The notes: a model not told the origin generated them from the sequence alone. Positions 1 to 9,254 are shown, numbered from the stretch's first letter. The stretch is 64,000 nucleotides of DNA from Prevotellaceae bacterium (GCA_030531085.1 JAUNOM010000002.1:75094-139093), one strand, 5' to 3'. A program made the numbers and translations.

Positions 1-1
1 A

Positions 2-1369
2 AACGAGACACTGGCTGCCGCAGGCATCAACAGTTTTGAGGACTTGAGGCAGAAATGCGCTGAATGGTACGGCGGCGCGGCCGAATGGTACGACTATCCC
101 GACAAGGAAGCCAACCCTATCAGCACGGGAGATGATTATACAAACACCTTCAATGTGGTGAATATGTTCCTGCGCTATCATATACTGAAGGCCAGTATGC
201 CTGTGTCAAAGTTAGTATACGAGAACAACACTTCCAACGAGCCACACTGGAACATGGCATTTGGCGGTGAGCCTCACGACTACTATGAGACCCTCCTGCC
301 CCACACCATAATGAAGATATGGCAGCCGCTGTACCAGAACACCGGCGCATCACGCAACATTTGGATAAACCGCTGGCGCGAACACAACACCCTGACCGAT
401 GAGGTGGGCACATTCGGCAGCGATGCCACACACCAGATAAGACGCACTGGTTGTCTCGTAATACGCGCAGAGTCCAACATTCAGGCATACAACGGATACA
501 TCCACGTAATAAACAGCCCTTTGATTTATGACGCTGACGTGCCAAGGGGAGTGCTTCATGAGCGTATGCGCATAGACATGGGCACCATACTCCATGAGCT
601 TTCCAACAACAACATACGTTTCGCCACAAGTGATGAGATTGGAGCAATGAACACCGTGGTACCAGGCAGTGGACTGATGACACGTCTTCCGCTGGATTAC
701 TTCGACAACCTCGTAAGCTACAACGGCCGCACACAGTTGGCATGGTACACATGGGGCAACTGGAGGGCATGGGAGTCAGACCAGATGACCGGGTGGGACG
801 AGAACGACTTCGCTTTCCGCCTACCGCCAGTGCCTACAGGAGACTACGAGATACGTATATTCTTCGCACCACTCTCCTACGGTGGTCTGCAACAGTACTA
901 TATCGGCACTTCGTCGGACCCCAGCTCCATGCAGCCCCTCGGACTGCCCATCGATGCACGCTATCCTAACGTTGGGATGGAGGAACACCGCAACGCCACA
1001 GGTTACCTGCTCATCAGCGAGTTCAACGACTACGGAGTGGCCTCCGACCTCGTGCTGCGCAACCACGGTTATATGCGTGGCCCCGCCAGTTTCTCACGCG
1101 GTACATACAACAAGGTCAGACAGCGCGTCTACTCACCCGACGAGCTTGTGGCGGACAAGTCATGCTGCAGCCGCTATGAGGAGGGGTATGGCGTGATGGT
1201 GATGCGCAAGATTCTCGGCACACGTCATATAGAGCAGAGCAGGGAATACTGGCTGCGAATAAAGAACCTGCTTAAAGGCTACGACGGACTGTTGTTCTAT
1301 ATTGACGCTATAGAGCTGGTTCCGATAGACATTGTGAACAGCCAGGACTATACAGAGGACTGGTACTGA
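2..1369 (+). CDS. Fasciclin-domain surface protein, 5' end outside window
   Basis: The frame is open from base 2, so the start lies upstream; the TTG at 44 is not the real start. The first part reads like a fasciclin (FAS1) repeat: an AAAGINSFEDL-like opening at the edge, a long variable middle, then an IQAYNGYIHVINSPLIY segment resembling the conserved FAS1 'NGvIHvID' box. The C-terminal half (from LDYFDNLVSYNG) has aromatic-rich strands (WYTWGNWRAW) and resembles the beta-rich tail of Bacteroidetes fasciclin proteins that sit beside SusC/SusD pairs. Such proteins are usually outer-membrane lipoproteins with a presumed glycan-binding or adhesion role; the signal peptide would be upstream. 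A SusCD pair left of the window is likely but not visible. The gene ends TGA at 1367-1369, before a hairpin facing the convergent GH127 gene. Confidence 0.65.
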   Translation, partial: NETLAAAGINSFEDLRQKCAEWYGGAAEWYDYPDKEANPISTGDDYTNTFNVVNMFLRYHILKASMPVSKLVYENNTSNEPHWNMAFGGEPHDYYETLLPHTIMKIWQPLYQNTGASRNIWINRWREHNTLTDEVGTFGSDATHQIRRTGCLVIRAESNIQAYNGYIHVINSPLIYDADVPRGVLHERMRIDMGTILHELSNNNIRFATSDEIGAMNTVVPGSGLMTRLPLDYFDNLVSYNGRTQLAWYTWGNWRAWESDQMTGWDENDFAFRLPPVPTGDYEIRIFFAPLSYGGLQQYYIGTSSDPSSMQPLGLPIDARYPNVGMEEHRNATGYLLISEFNDYGVASDLVLRNHGYMRGPASFSRGTYNKVRQRVYSPDELVADKSCCSRYEEGYGVMVMRKILGTRHIEQSREYWLRIKNLLKGYDGLLFYIDAIELVPIDIVNSQDYTEDWY

Positions 1370-1429
1370 TTATTTATGACGGGCTAAAAGTCTCCAAAAT
1401 CATTCACCGCCGCATCATGTCATTTACCT

Positions 1430-1476
1430 ATACGAGGAAGTCAGGCTACTTTTTATTAAGCCTGACTTCCCCGTAT
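1430..1476. terminator. Bidirectional hairpin between convergent genes
   Basis: A 12-bp perfect stem (GGAAGTCAGGCT at 1436-1447 with 1459-1470) is extended after one mismatch by 5 bp (ATACG/CGTAT). The loop is T-rich on the plus strand. It lies between the convergent fasciclin and GH127 genes, so it can end both transcripts. Confidence 0.65.
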
Positions 1477-1511
1477 AATCTTGCTCTCCATATCCAGGCA
1501 ATAACGTATGC

Positions 1512-3563
1512 CTATTTGCCAAAGAAGCCGTTGTCGGCCTGCTTCTCCGCACTTGTATGTGTGGCCGACGCGGCACGCACATCAATAGGCAGCCATACGT
1601 CCATGCCGCCCTTCTGCCCACGATGGTCCCATGCGTAATATGGTATGAGAGTGAGGATGCGGTCCGTGGCGTGCAGCTTGCCGTCAGCACCGTATGAAAG
1701 GCTCTGGGCCTGTGTCGTGATAGGCATCACCTCGTGTCCATCTGTTATGGTGACTGGCTTCGTACCCATCCGCAGCTCCGGTTTCTGGTTCAGCAGATAG
1801 GTGCTGATATCCGCCTCATTGTCCGGCCACTCCGCACAGTACACCAGCGGTCCGCGCTCAACGGCCACACGGCCACGGTCCGCAGCAACTTTTTTGTCGG
1901 CCACCACAAGGCGCGGCTCCATATCAAAGTGCACCTCAACAACATCGCCCTTCTTCCACTTTCGGTCCAGTACGGTGTAACCGTTTATCAGAGTGCCAAT
2001 CTCCTCATGCACCTTGCCGTTCACCTTTATAATATATGACAGTTTCTTGTCATCAGCATATCTGTACAGGTTGTTCGGAGTAATCTTTCCTGACACCCAT
2101 GACGGCACACGGATGTGCATGGCAAACTTGCCGGAACCCTTCTTCACCGTTATCCTCACATCTCCATCAGCAGGATAGCGTGTCTCCTGCTGCAAAGTGA
2201 TATTCTTTCCCGCAACCTTTACCGTGGCAGTATTGCCCATGAACAGATTTACATAAAGTGCATCCTTGGACGTAGCATAGACATATCCCGGCAGGGACGG
2301 AATGAAACGGCACACATTTGACGGGCAGCAGGCACAGCCGAACCATGGCTGACGCGCATACTTCTGCTCCTCACGGCATGAGAGAGGATTGGGATAAAAG
2401 AAGCCGTCACCATGTATTGAGATTCCGGATATCAGCGCATTGTACAGCGTGCGCTCCAGAATGTCATAATAAACGGAGAAACCGTGCAGCAGGAAAAGAC
2501 GGTAGTTGGTGTACACATTTCCTATCTGCGCACAGGTCTCGCAATATGCTGACGCATTGGGCAGCTCATAGTTGTCCCCGAACGCCTCGCCTGCATGACG
2601 CGCTCCGACACCTCCTGTTATATAGAGTTTCCTGTCCACGATATTCTGCCATATACGGTCTATCGCCTTCACGTACGAAGTGTCGCCTGTCAGTGCAGCC
2701 ACATCGGCCATACCGCTGTACATATACTCCGCCCTCACGGCGTGTCCTACCGCCTCGTCCTGCTCTATCACAGGCTTATGCGCCTGACTGTAGGCATCGC
2801 GCCGTGCAGTCTTGCCGCGCATATCCAGAAAGTACTTGGCCTGGTCAAGATACTTCCTGTCACCAGTGACGAGATACAGCTTGCACAGTCCCATCTCCGC
2901 AATCTGATGTCCGGGTACAAGATGCAGCTGATCGGCATCAGGCCCTATGGCCTTGCACACACAGTCGGCATAGCGGATGGCGATATCAAGGAAGTTACGC
3001 TTACCTGTAGCCTGATAATGTGCGCACGCCGCCTCAAGCATGTGACCGAGATTGTAGAACTCATGACTAAGTTCCTCCACCTTCTCCCAGCGCTTGCCGC
3101 CCGCCCAGTGATGCGGACGCTTTGGGTTCATGGTACGAGCGGTGTACAGATAGCCGTCAGGCTCCTGCCCTTTCGCCACGATGGCGAGCACCGAGTCGAT
3201 ATACGCCTCGAGCTTCTTGTCCGGATATGTCTGTAGGATATAGCTGGCCCCTTCTATGGTCTTGTACACATCGGTATCATCAAAGGAGAAGCCCTCCACC
3301 TTCACATCATCGGTATTCTCGCCCGACAGCTGTCGGGCGGCAATCTCGAAATTACGGTAACGGCCGGTCTCCTCACACTTGCTGAAGGCGAGGGGTATCG
3401 TGACCTCACGGCTTGCCTTCAGGCGCGGACTCCAGAAACTGTCGTTCACCTTGACCGCAGTGAAAGGCACAGGCGTAATAGGGTACTGCGCCTGCATGAC
3501 ACAGGCTGAAAAAAGAAGCGCGCCCCCACAAAATGCGCGCTTGAATGTGGTTGTCAGGTTCAT
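1512..3563 (-). CDS. GH127 beta-L-arabinofuranosidase (DUF1680 family), secreted
   Basis: 683 aa with a signal peptide (hydrophobic residues about 11-23, cut near MQA-QYP). The body matches glycoside hydrolase family 127: KVNDSFWSPRL near residue 40 and EEPDGYLYTA-like repeats of the (alpha/alpha)6 barrel. The zinc/thiolate catalytic residues of the family (in HypBA1 a Glu, a Cys two residues on, and a Cys-Cys pair) are visible as E342 and C344 in CETC and C412-C413 in CACCPSN. The expected reaction is release of L-arabinofuranose from arabinan, arabinoxylan or extensin-type chains, probably in the periplasm. The start codon lies only 6 bp after the cdsA stop, so it may be co-transcribed with rsfS-ftsH-cdsA, an odd place for a polysaccharide enzyme; an internal promoter in the cdsA end is possible. 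The family call is firm, the exact substrate is inferred. Confidence 0.9.
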   Translation of the reverse strand: MNLTTTFKRAFCGGALLFSACVMQAQYPITPVPFTAVKVNDSFWSPRLKASREVTIPLAFSKCEETGRYRNFEIAARQLSGENTDDVKVEGFSFDDTDVYKTIEGASYILQTYPDKKLEAYIDSVLAIVAKGQEPDGYLYTARTMNPKRPHHWAGGKRWEKVEELSHEFYNLGHMLEAACAHYQATGKRNFLDIAIRYADCVCKAIGPDADQLHLVPGHQIAEMGLCKLYLVTGDRKYLDQAKYFLDMRGKTARRDAYSQAHKPVIEQDEAVGHAVRAEYMYSGMADVAALTGDTSYVKAIDRIWQNIVDRKLYITGGVGARHAGEAFGDNYELPNASAYCETCAQIGNVYTNYRLFLLHGFSVYYDILERTLYNALISGISIHGDGFFYPNPLSCREEQKYARQPWFGCACCPSNVCRFIPSLPGYVYATSKDALYVNLFMGNTATVKVAGKNITLQQETRYPADGDVRITVKKGSGKFAMHIRVPSWVSGKITPNNLYRYADDKKLSYIIKVNGKVHEEIGTLINGYTVLDRKWKKGDVVEVHFDMEPRLVVADKKVAADRGRVAVERGPLVYCAEWPDNEADISTYLLNQKPELRMGTKPVTITDGHEVMPITTQAQSLSYGADGKLHATDRILTLIPYYAWDHRGQKGGMDVWLPIDVRAASATHTSAEKQADNGFFGK

Positions 3564-3569
3564 AAGATA

Positions 3570-4448
3570 TTATAATATAGATGTTAGCGTGTACATATAT
3601 ACCACTGATGCTGGTATGGCTATCAGCGAGGAGTCAAAGCGGTCAAGCATACCACCATGTCCCGGCAGTATCCTGCCGCTGTCCTTTATGGCAAGCGTGC
3701 GCTTGAGCAGACTCTCCACAAGATCACCGAGAGTGCCGAACACCACCACAACTGCGCCAAGGCCCATCCATTCCGCCGTGGTGAGGCCTGTCTGTATCAC
3801 TCCATAATCAGCCAGCAGCATGGAGTCATCAACCCATGCCACGAGTGCGGCCACGGCAAGCACTATCACAGCACCGCCCACACTGCCCTCCCATGACTTA
3901 CCGGGACTGATACGCGGAAACAGCTTATGCCGCCCAAGCAGTGAGCCTGTGAGGTACGCTCCGGTATCGTTCATCCAGAGAAAGATGAAGACACTAAGGG
4001 GCAGAAGGGCATTGTATAGAGGCATACTGTAGGGATTGCCCGGATAGTCGTTGAAGGCAAGGACTGTTATGCACGAGAACGGCAGGGCTATATACATCTG
4101 CGACATCATGGCATACGCCCAGTCGTGCACGGGGTCGGCAGCCCTTGTGAAGAGTCCACTTACAAGGAGATAGATAATCGTGATAAGATATGGGATGAAT
4201 ACGCTCGAGGGTGTCATTCCGCTGCAATATCCTGCAACAGCAAGAAAGAGGAATACACCGGCCGCCGTACTGATGAACCGGTTGGTATGAACGTGCTCAC
4301 GATTGTTCACCAGACCGGTGAACTCCCATATTGTCGCGCCTGTGACAACGGCAAACAGCAGAATCAGCGACAAAGGGGTTAAGAAGCAGCATATCACTAC
4401 GGCCACGAACAGTATGCCTGTGACTGCCCTTACAATAAAGTTTCGCAT
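3570..4448 (-). CDS. cdsA: Phosphatidate cytidylyltransferase
   Basis: 292 aa, with about eight hydrophobic membrane spans. It joins CTP and phosphatidic acid to give CDP-diacylglycerol, the precursor of membrane phospholipids. The CdsA signature is clear at the C-terminus: GKSWEGSVGG, GDLVESLLKR and KDSGRILPGHGGMLDRFDS, which hold the acidic metal and substrate ligands. Length is normal for Bacteroidetes CdsA. It follows ftsH on the minus strand after an 89-bp gap that carries a 17-bp perfect inverted repeat. The order rsfS-ftsH-cdsA is common in Bacteroidetes, so co-transcription is likely. Confidence 0.95.
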   Translation of the reverse strand: MRNFIVRAVTGILFVAVVICCFLTPLSLILLFAVVTGATIWEFTGLVNNREHVHTNRFISTAAGVFLFLAVAGYCSGMTPSSVFIPYLITIIYLLVSGLFTRAADPVHDWAYAMMSQMYIALPFSCITVLAFNDYPGNPYSMPLYNALLPLSVFIFLWMNDTGAYLTGSLLGRHKLFPRISPGKSWEGSVGGAVIVLAVAALVAWVDDSMLLADYGVIQTGLTTAEWMGLGAVVVVFGTLGDLVESLLKRTLAIKDSGRILPGHGGMLDRFDSSLIAIPASVVYMYTLTSIL

Positions 4449-4480
4449 TTCTTGTCTTAAAAATTTAAGGTTAGCATGAC

Positions 4481-4530
4481 AAATGAAAGTATGCAGTCGT
4501 TATAAAAACACATACTGCATACTTTCATTT
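4481..4530. repeat. Perfect 17-bp inverted repeat between ftsH and cdsA
   Basis: AAATGAAAGTATGCAGT at 4481-4497 pairs exactly with 4514-4530 around a 16-base loop. On the plus strand it is followed by CTGTTTTTT, but no plus-strand gene ends here; on the minus strand, where ftsH and cdsA are read, no good T-tract follows. It may be an mRNA-processing or stability hairpin, or a partial terminator that lowers cdsA relative to ftsH. Confidence 0.7.
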
Positions 4531-4537
4531 CTGTTTT

Positions 4538-6610
4538 TTATCTATCTTCAGAATGAGACTTCTCCGCCTCAGTTGATGAAGCCTCGGGAGTATCTGTTGT
4601 ACCTGCCGCGTCTTCCGCTGCCGGAACCGCATCCTCAGAAAGCATCTCGTTGCTCTCAATGATTTCCTGCGAGCGGCTTACCCATGGCCTTTTGCCGAAT
4701 ATCTTCTCCACATCCTCCGCAAAGATAACCTCACGGCGGATGAGCATCTCCGCAAGGGCGTTATGCCCCTCACGGTGTTCGGTGAGTATAGCCTTTGCAC
4801 GCTCATACTGTTCATTAATCATCTTTATCACTTCCTCATCAATGATGCGTGCGGTCTGGTTGGAGTACGGTTTCTGGAAGCCATACTCGTTGTTGTCGTA
4901 ATAGCAGATATTGGGCAGTTTGTCGCTCATGCCGTAGTAGGCAATCATGCTGTGCGCCATCTTTGTACCGCGTTCAAGGTCATTCATGGCACCGGTTGAT
5001 ATGTGTCCTGTGCATATCTCCTCGGCAGCACGCCCTCCAAGCAGCGAGCACATCTCGTCCAGCAGCTGCTCCTTTGTCGTGAGCTGACGCTCCTCCGGCA
5101 TATACCACGCGGCACCAAGCGCGCGGCCACGCGGCACAATGGTGACCTTGACAAGCGGATTGGCATAGCGGCAGAACCAGGAAATGGTGGCATGGCCCGC
5201 CTCATGCAGCGCTATGGCGCGCTTCTCCTCCGCAGTCATGACCTTTGTTTTCTTCTCCAGACCACCGATTATACGGTCCACAGCATCAAGGAAGTCCTGC
5301 TTTGTCACCACCTTGCTGTCATGGCGTGCGGCTATCAGCGCCGCCTCATTGCACACATTCGCTATATCCGCGCCAGAGAAGCCCGGAGTCTGACGTGCCA
5401 GCAGGTCTATGTCAAGCGAGTCGTCTATCTTTATAGGGCGCAGATGCACCTGGAATATCTCCTTGCGTTCCGGCAGGTCCGGCAGGTCTACGTGTATCTG
5501 CCTGTCAAAACGGCCAGCGCGCAGCAGTGCCTTGTCAAGCATATCCACACGGTTCGTGGCTGCAAGGATAATGACACCGGAATTGGTGCCGAAACCGTCC
5601 ATCTCCGTCAACAGGGCGTTAAGGGTATTCTCCCTCTCGTCATTGCCTCCGTAGCCTGGATTATGGCTGCGCGCACGGCCTATGGCGTCAATCTCGTCTA
5701 TAAAGAGTATGGCCGGAGCCTTCTCCTTAGCCTGACGGAAAGTGTCACGGACACGTGATGCGCCAACACCTACGAACATCTCCACAAAGTCGGAGCCCGA
5801 CATTGAGAAGAACGGCACACCGGCCTCACCGGCCACAGCCTTTGCAAGCAGAGTCTTACCTGTTCCCGGAGGGCCTATAAGCAGCGCACCCTTAGGTATC
5901 TTACCGCCAAGGTCAGTGTATTTCTTCGGGTTCTTCAGGAACTCCACTATCTCCTGCACCTCCTGCTTAGCACCGACCTGACCGGCAACGTCCTTGAAAG
6001 TGACACCGATGGCATTGTCCTTCTCGTACATTCGCGCCTTGGAACGCCCCACATTGAAGGCTCCCCCCATGCCGCCACCGCCACTGAAGCGTCTCATCAC
6101 AAACAGCCACAGGAACACGAAGAACACTATAGGCAGGAATGTCATGAGAATACTGTACATATAGCCATGGGTCTCCACCTCATAGCTTAGCTTTCCCTTG
6201 AACTTTCCAGCCGCCTTGGCCTCCTCAAGGAAGTCCTCAACCTTGTCTATACTGCCGTAGGTCACCTCCACGTATGGATTGGAGCCCGTCTGTTCCTTGG
6301 ACTGGTGGAACACATCACGCACATTGGCGGAATACACATACATACGCAGCTTGGACTCCGACTTGTCCACCACCACGCTCTGGGCGTAGCCGCGGTTTAC
6401 ATAAGTCAGGAAGTCACTGTACTCCACACTGCGCGTAGCCCCCCTGCCGATGGTCTGGCCGCTGTCAGTAAAGAACAGCAGTGCAAGCACGGCAAGGATT
6501 ATGATATAAATCCAGTTCATGTTGAACTGGGGCATTTTCGGGGGAGTGGCCCCGTTGCCTGGTTTATTCGAACTGTTCACAGCTTTGTTACGGTTTATCA
6601 GTTTAATCAA
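4538..6610 (-). CDS. ftsH: ATP-dependent zinc metalloprotease FtsH
   Basis: 690 aa membrane-anchored AAA+ protease that degrades misassembled membrane proteins and regulatory proteins. Order: short cytoplasmic N-terminus, TM1 (about 32-47), periplasmic domain (about 55-148), TM2 (about 151-171), glycine-rich linker, AAA+ module with Walker A GPPGTGKT (246-253) and Walker B ILFIDEID (301-308), SRH around [20 protein letters not shown], and the M41 zinc site HEAGH (469-473). The C-terminus is an acidic Ala/Glu/Ser-rich tail. The start overlaps the rsfS stop by 8 bp, so the two are translationally coupled. Nothing essential is missing. Confidence 0.97.
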   Translation of the reverse strand: MIKLINRNKAVNSSNKPGNGATPPKMPQFNMNWIYIIILAVLALLFFTDSGQTIGRGATRSVEYSDFLTYVNRGYAQSVVVDKSESKLRMYVYSANVRDVFHQSKEQTGSNPYVEVTYGSIDKVEDFLEEAKAAGKFKGKLSYEVETHGYMYSILMTFLPIVFFVFLWLFVMRRFSGGGGMGGAFNVGRSKARMYEKDNAIGVTFKDVAGQVGAKQEVQEIVEFLKNPKKYTDLGGKIPKGALLIGPPGTGKTLLAKAVAGEAGVPFFSMSGSDFVEMFVGVGASRVRDTFRQAKEKAPAILFIDEIDAIGRARSHNPGYGGNDERENTLNALLTEMDGFGTNSGVIILAATNRVDMLDKALLRAGRFDRQIHVDLPDLPERKEIFQVHLRPIKIDDSLDIDLLARQTPGFSGADIANVCNEAALIAARHDSKVVTKQDFLDAVDRIIGGLEKKTKVMTAEEKRAIALHEAGHATISWFCRYANPLVKVTIVPRGRALGAAWYMPEERQLTTKEQLLDEMCSLLGGRAAEEICTGHISTGAMNDLERGTKMAHSMIAYYGMSDKLPNICYYDNNEYGFQKPYSNQTARIIDEEVIKMINEQYERAKAILTEHREGHNALAEMLIRREVIFAEDVEKIFGKRPWVSRSQEIIESNEMLSEDAVPAAEDAAGTTDTPEASSTEAEKSHSEDR

Positions 6611-6965
6611 TATCAGGAACCTGCGTTATAGGCGCATCCTGCCACAGTTCCTCAAGGTTATAGAAGTCGCGCGCCTCCGGCAGGAAGATATGGACCATTA
6701 GGTCAACATAGTCCATAGCCACCCAGATAGAGTTCTCAAGACCTACCACACGTATGGGTTTCTCGCCCAATTCCTTGCGCATGAACTCCTCAACGGAATC
6801 TGCTATGGCCGACACCTGCGACGGAGAGTTACCCTCACAGACCACAAATCCCTGGCAGATTACGCCCTCCATGCCTTCCATGTCCACGACATTTATGCTT
6901 TTTCCCTTCTTTTCCTGTATGCCTCTTATGGCAGTCTCAACTAATTTCTTTACGTTTTCTGTCAT
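6603..6965 (-). CDS. rsfS: Ribosome silencing factor RsfS (Iojap family)
   Basis: 120 aa, full length for the family. RsfS binds L14 of the free 50S subunit and blocks joining of 30S when growth slows. Visible hallmarks are the N-terminal VETAIRGIQEKKGKSINVVD helix-strand segment, the conserved FVVCEGNSPSQVSAIADSVEE stretch (matching the family's F-V-I-..G.S..QV.AIAD pattern), and WVAMDYVDLMVHIFLPEAR near the end. First gene of the rsfS-ftsH-cdsA run. A TAACTTTG -7 box lies on the minus strand at 7005-6998, about 30 bp before the start. Confidence 0.95.
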   Translation of the reverse strand: MTENVKKLVETAIRGIQEKKGKSINVVDMEGMEGVICQGFVVCEGNSPSQVSAIADSVEEFMRKELGEKPIRVVGLENSIWVAMDYVDLMVHIFLPEARDFYNLEELWQDAPITQVPDID

Positions 6966-6997
6966 TACACTTCAAATTGATAAAATATTTCGGAGTG

Positions 6998-7005
6998 CAA
7001 AGTTA
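6998..7005 (-). promoter_or_regulatory. -7 box of the rsfS-ftsH promoter
   Basis: Read on the minus strand this is TAACTTTG followed by C, the Bacteroidetes -7 consensus TAnnTTTG. A TTG lies 18 bases upstream, slightly close for a -33 box, so the upstream half is weak. Confidence 0.6.
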
Positions 7006-7342
7006 CTCATTATTTATTAATAACAAGAAAAAGAGTATGTTTTTTTTTACTTTTTTATCATTCCCCAAAAGAATAAGGCAGTCATTTCCAGCCCGACAGA
7101 GGCTCTTTATCCCACCTCGATGAGAACAAAAGGGAATCAAAGTGTAAGCGAAACGCCCTTTTTTGTGACGTTTTGTTAAAAACGGCCACTTCTCAAAAAG
7201 CATACGAAACATACGGACGTTACCACTAAGGACAAATATCATCCATTTCCATGTCCTTATTATGGTCACACACGCATTAACATCTTTTTACCGTCCCACA
7301 GACATCACCACAATAAAAATGTCTAAAAAAAGTAACAAATAT
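7006..7342. other. Divergent intergenic region between rsfS and DUF177
   Basis: About 340 bp with no supported gene. Beside the promoters at both ends it holds a poly-T/A-rich start, an 8-bp inverted repeat TAAGGACA (7227-7234) with TGTCCTTA (7252-7259), and the 16-mer TTTTTGTGACGTTTTG (7160-7175) that recurs exactly at 14825-14840 as half of a palindrome. An 88-codon minus-strand reading frame here starts in low-complexity sequence and was not accepted. Confidence 0.5.
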
Positions 7343-7373
7343 TTTGTCAATTCGGAAAATATTAGTAACTTTG
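7343..7373 (+). promoter_or_regulatory. Promoter of DUF177-rpmF, probably giving a leaderless mRNA
   Basis: TTTG at 7343-7346, 19 bases, then TAACTTTG at 7366-7373. Transcription in this promoter class starts about 5-7 bases after the -7 box, i.e. at 7378-7380, immediately before the ATG at 7381. Confidence 0.75.
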
Positions 7374-7380
7374 CAGCCAA

Positions 7381-7905
7381 ATGTTTAGAACAGAAGAACT
7401 CAACATAGACGTTTTGGCTCTGCAGGAGGATTCATTTGAAGCCACCTATATTCTGCGTGACGAATATTTTCAGAGTCTGGACGACTCCAGCATTCAGCAT
7501 GGTGACGTCTGTGCCGAAGTGTGTCTACGCAAGACCTCACATGACGAGTACAGTCTATCAATAAAGATTGCAGGAATGGTTACAGTGCCGTGTGACAGAT
7601 GTCTTGATGACATGGATCAGCACGTACAGTCAGAAAGCACATATACAATAAGGCTCGGCTCCTGTTCTGACGTTAACGAGGATGTTATAACGGTGAGCGA
7701 GGAAGACGGCATTCTTCCATTGGCATGGCTCATATACGAGACCATAGCCTTGGCTATCCCCATTAAGCACGTTCATGCACCTGGAAAATGCAATGTTGCG
7801 ATGACAGAAAAGCTCAAAGAGCTGTCAGCCACCCGAAGTGGTGATGGAGATGCGGATGATGAAGTGGATCCACGCTGGGCCGCATTGGATAAATTAAAAA
7901 GTTAA
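7381..7905 (+). CDS. DUF177 / YceD-type rRNA-accumulation protein
   Basis: 174 aa acidic protein of the DUF177 (YceD) family, linked in other bacteria and plastids to 23S rRNA accumulation and regularly encoded just before rpmF, as here. Visible: the N-terminal LNIDVLALQEDSFEATYILRD strand segment, a central VPCDRCLDDMD motif (the family's 'R.CdRCL'), and an acidic C-terminus ending in DPRWAALDKLKS, matching the usual 'DPRwa.L..L' tail. The N-terminus aligns from Met1, so the ATG at 7381 seems right even though it leaves almost no 5' leader behind the promoter at 7343-7373. rpmF follows after 25 bp. Confidence 0.9.
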   Translation: MFRTEELNIDVLALQEDSFEATYILRDEYFQSLDDSSIQHGDVCAEVCLRKTSHDEYSLSIKIAGMVTVPCDRCLDDMDQHVQSESTYTIRLGSCSDVNEDVITVSEEDGILPLAWLIYETIALAIPIKHVHAPGKCNVAMTEKLKELSATRSGDGDADDEVDPRWAALDKLKS

Positions 7906-7930
7906 CAAATAAAAAAAACGAAAGAAGAAA

Positions 7931-8119
7931 ATGGCACATCCTAAAAGAAGACAGTCAAAGACTCGTACTCTCAAGCGTCGTACTCATGACAAGGCGGTAG
8001 CTCCTACACTTGCTGTATGTCCTAACTGCGGTGCATATTATGTATACCACACAGTATGCCCAACCTGCGGACAGTACCGTGGCAAGCAGGCTATTGTCAT
8101 TGAAGAGACTGCTGAATAA
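7931..8119 (+). CDS. rpmF: 50S ribosomal protein L32
   Basis: 62 aa, normal length. It starts MAHPKRRQSKTR, the conserved L32 N-terminus, and carries the zinc-ribbon cysteine pairs CPNCG (about 35-39) and CPTCGQYRGK (about 48-57). It is a basic component of the large subunit. It is co-transcribed with DUF177 and followed by a strong terminator. Confidence 0.98.
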   Translation: MAHPKRRQSKTRTLKRRTHDKAVAPTLAVCPNCGAYYVYHTVCPTCGQYRGKQAIVIEETAE

Positions 8120-8131
8120 GTAATATTCTAA

Positions 8132-8199
8132 GGCAGGTTCTGCAAAACAAGGGGATAACAGTACCCTTATGGTTTTACAGAACCTGCCGAATTGTTTTT
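8132..8199 (+). terminator. Long hairpin after rpmF
   Basis: GGCAGGTTCTGCAAAAC (8132-8148) pairs with GTTTTACAGAACCTGCC with one mismatch, enclosing a small inner AAGGG/CCCTT hairpin; a TTGTTTTTC tract follows. It separates rpmF from fabH. Confidence 0.8.
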
Positions 8200-8237
8200 C
8201 AAATATTAGGACTTCCCACTATTATTTACTATAATTA

Positions 8238-9254
8238 ATGGAGAAAATAAACGCTGTTATCACTGGTATTGGCGGCTATGTTCCAGAGTATATCCTCACA
8301 AACGAGGAGCTCTCACGCATGGTGGACACCAATGATGAGTGGATAACGACACGTGTGGGCATCAAGGAGCGCCGCATATTAAACGAGGAGGGCCTCGGTT
8401 CCGCATATCTGGCACGCAAGGCCTGCCGCCAATTACTTGCAAAGACACAGGTAGACGTATCTACCATTGACGCTGTAATCTGCTGCACCACCACTCCGGA
8501 CTACCGTTTTCCATCCAACGCTTCGATTGTGATTGGAAAGCTCGGTCTGAAGAATGCGCACGGTTTTGACGTGTCATGCGCCTGCTGCGGCTTCCTGTAC
8601 ACGGTGGATCTCGCATCATCAATGATTCAGAGCGGACGCTACAAGAAGATAATAGTCGTGGCCGCCGAGAAGATGTCATCAATGACAGACTACACAGACC
8701 GCCAGACCTGCGTGCTGTTCGGTGACGGTTCCGCCGCCGTTCTCATAGAGGGGACGACAGAGGACATCGGCCTGCAGGACTCATATCTGCGTACAGACGG
8801 CTTAGGACTTCCTTTCCTGCACATGAAGGCAGGCGGTTCTGTATGCCCAGCATCACACTACACCGTAGACCACCGTATGCATTACATCTATCAGGAGGGC
8901 AGAACAGTCTTCAGATACGCTGTTACAAGCATGGCAAACGATGTGGAGGAGGTGCTGAAGCGCAACAACCTGAGCAAGGAAGATGTGAACTGGGTGATAC
9001 CTCACGAGGCCAATATGCGCATCATCGAGGCCGTTACCAAGCGTCTTGAAATCCCTATGGAGAAGGTTATGGTGAACATTGAGCACTATGGCAACACCAG
9101 TGCCGCCTCAATAGCCCTCGCATTATGGGACTTTGAAAAGAAACTCAAGAAAGGAGACAACGTCATCTTCACAGCATTCGGTGCAGGTTTCGTGCATGGC
9201 GCGTCCTACATCAAGTGGGGATATGACGGTGATAAAGTTGGAGTAAATGCATAA
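8238..9254 (+). CDS. fabH: 3-oxoacyl-ACP synthase III
   Basis: 338 aa. Condenses acetyl-CoA (or branched acyl-CoA) with malonyl-ACP to start fatty acid synthesis. The catalytic triad is visible: Cys116 in DVSCACCGF, His256 in VIPHEANMR and Asn286 in HYGNTSAAS. The residue after the catalytic cysteine is a second Cys (C117), where Ala or Ser is more usual. N-terminal ITGIGGYVPE and the DEWITTRVGIKERR block are typical. The stop overlaps the era start by 8 bp, so the two are coupled. FabH directly before era is a standard Bacteroidetes order. Confidence 0.97.
   Translation: MEKINAVITGIGGYVPEYILTNEELSRMVDTNDEWITTRVGIKERRILNEEGLGSAYLARKACRQLLAKTQVDVSTIDAVICCTTTPDYRFPSNASIVIGKLGLKNAHGFDVSCACCGFLYTVDLASSMIQSGRYKKIIVVAAEKMSSMTDYTDRQTCVLFGDGSAAVLIEGTTEDIGLQDSYLRTDGLGLPFLHMKAGGSVCPASHYTVDHRMHYIYQEGRTVFRYAVTSMANDVEEVLKRNNLSKEDVNWVIPHEANMRIIEAVTKRLEIPMEKVMVNIEHYGNTSAASIALALWDFEKKLKKGDNVIFTAFGAGFVHGASYIKWGYDGDKVGVNA

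Noticed and set aside
150..770. 206-codon minus-strand frame with many Cys and Ser
   Set aside because: It lies fully antisense to the fasciclin-domain gene and has the skewed composition of a shadow frame.
7003..7269. 88-codon minus-strand frame between rsfS and DUF177
   Set aside because: Its end overlaps the rsfS promoter and it ends in poly-Lys/Phe from A/T runs.
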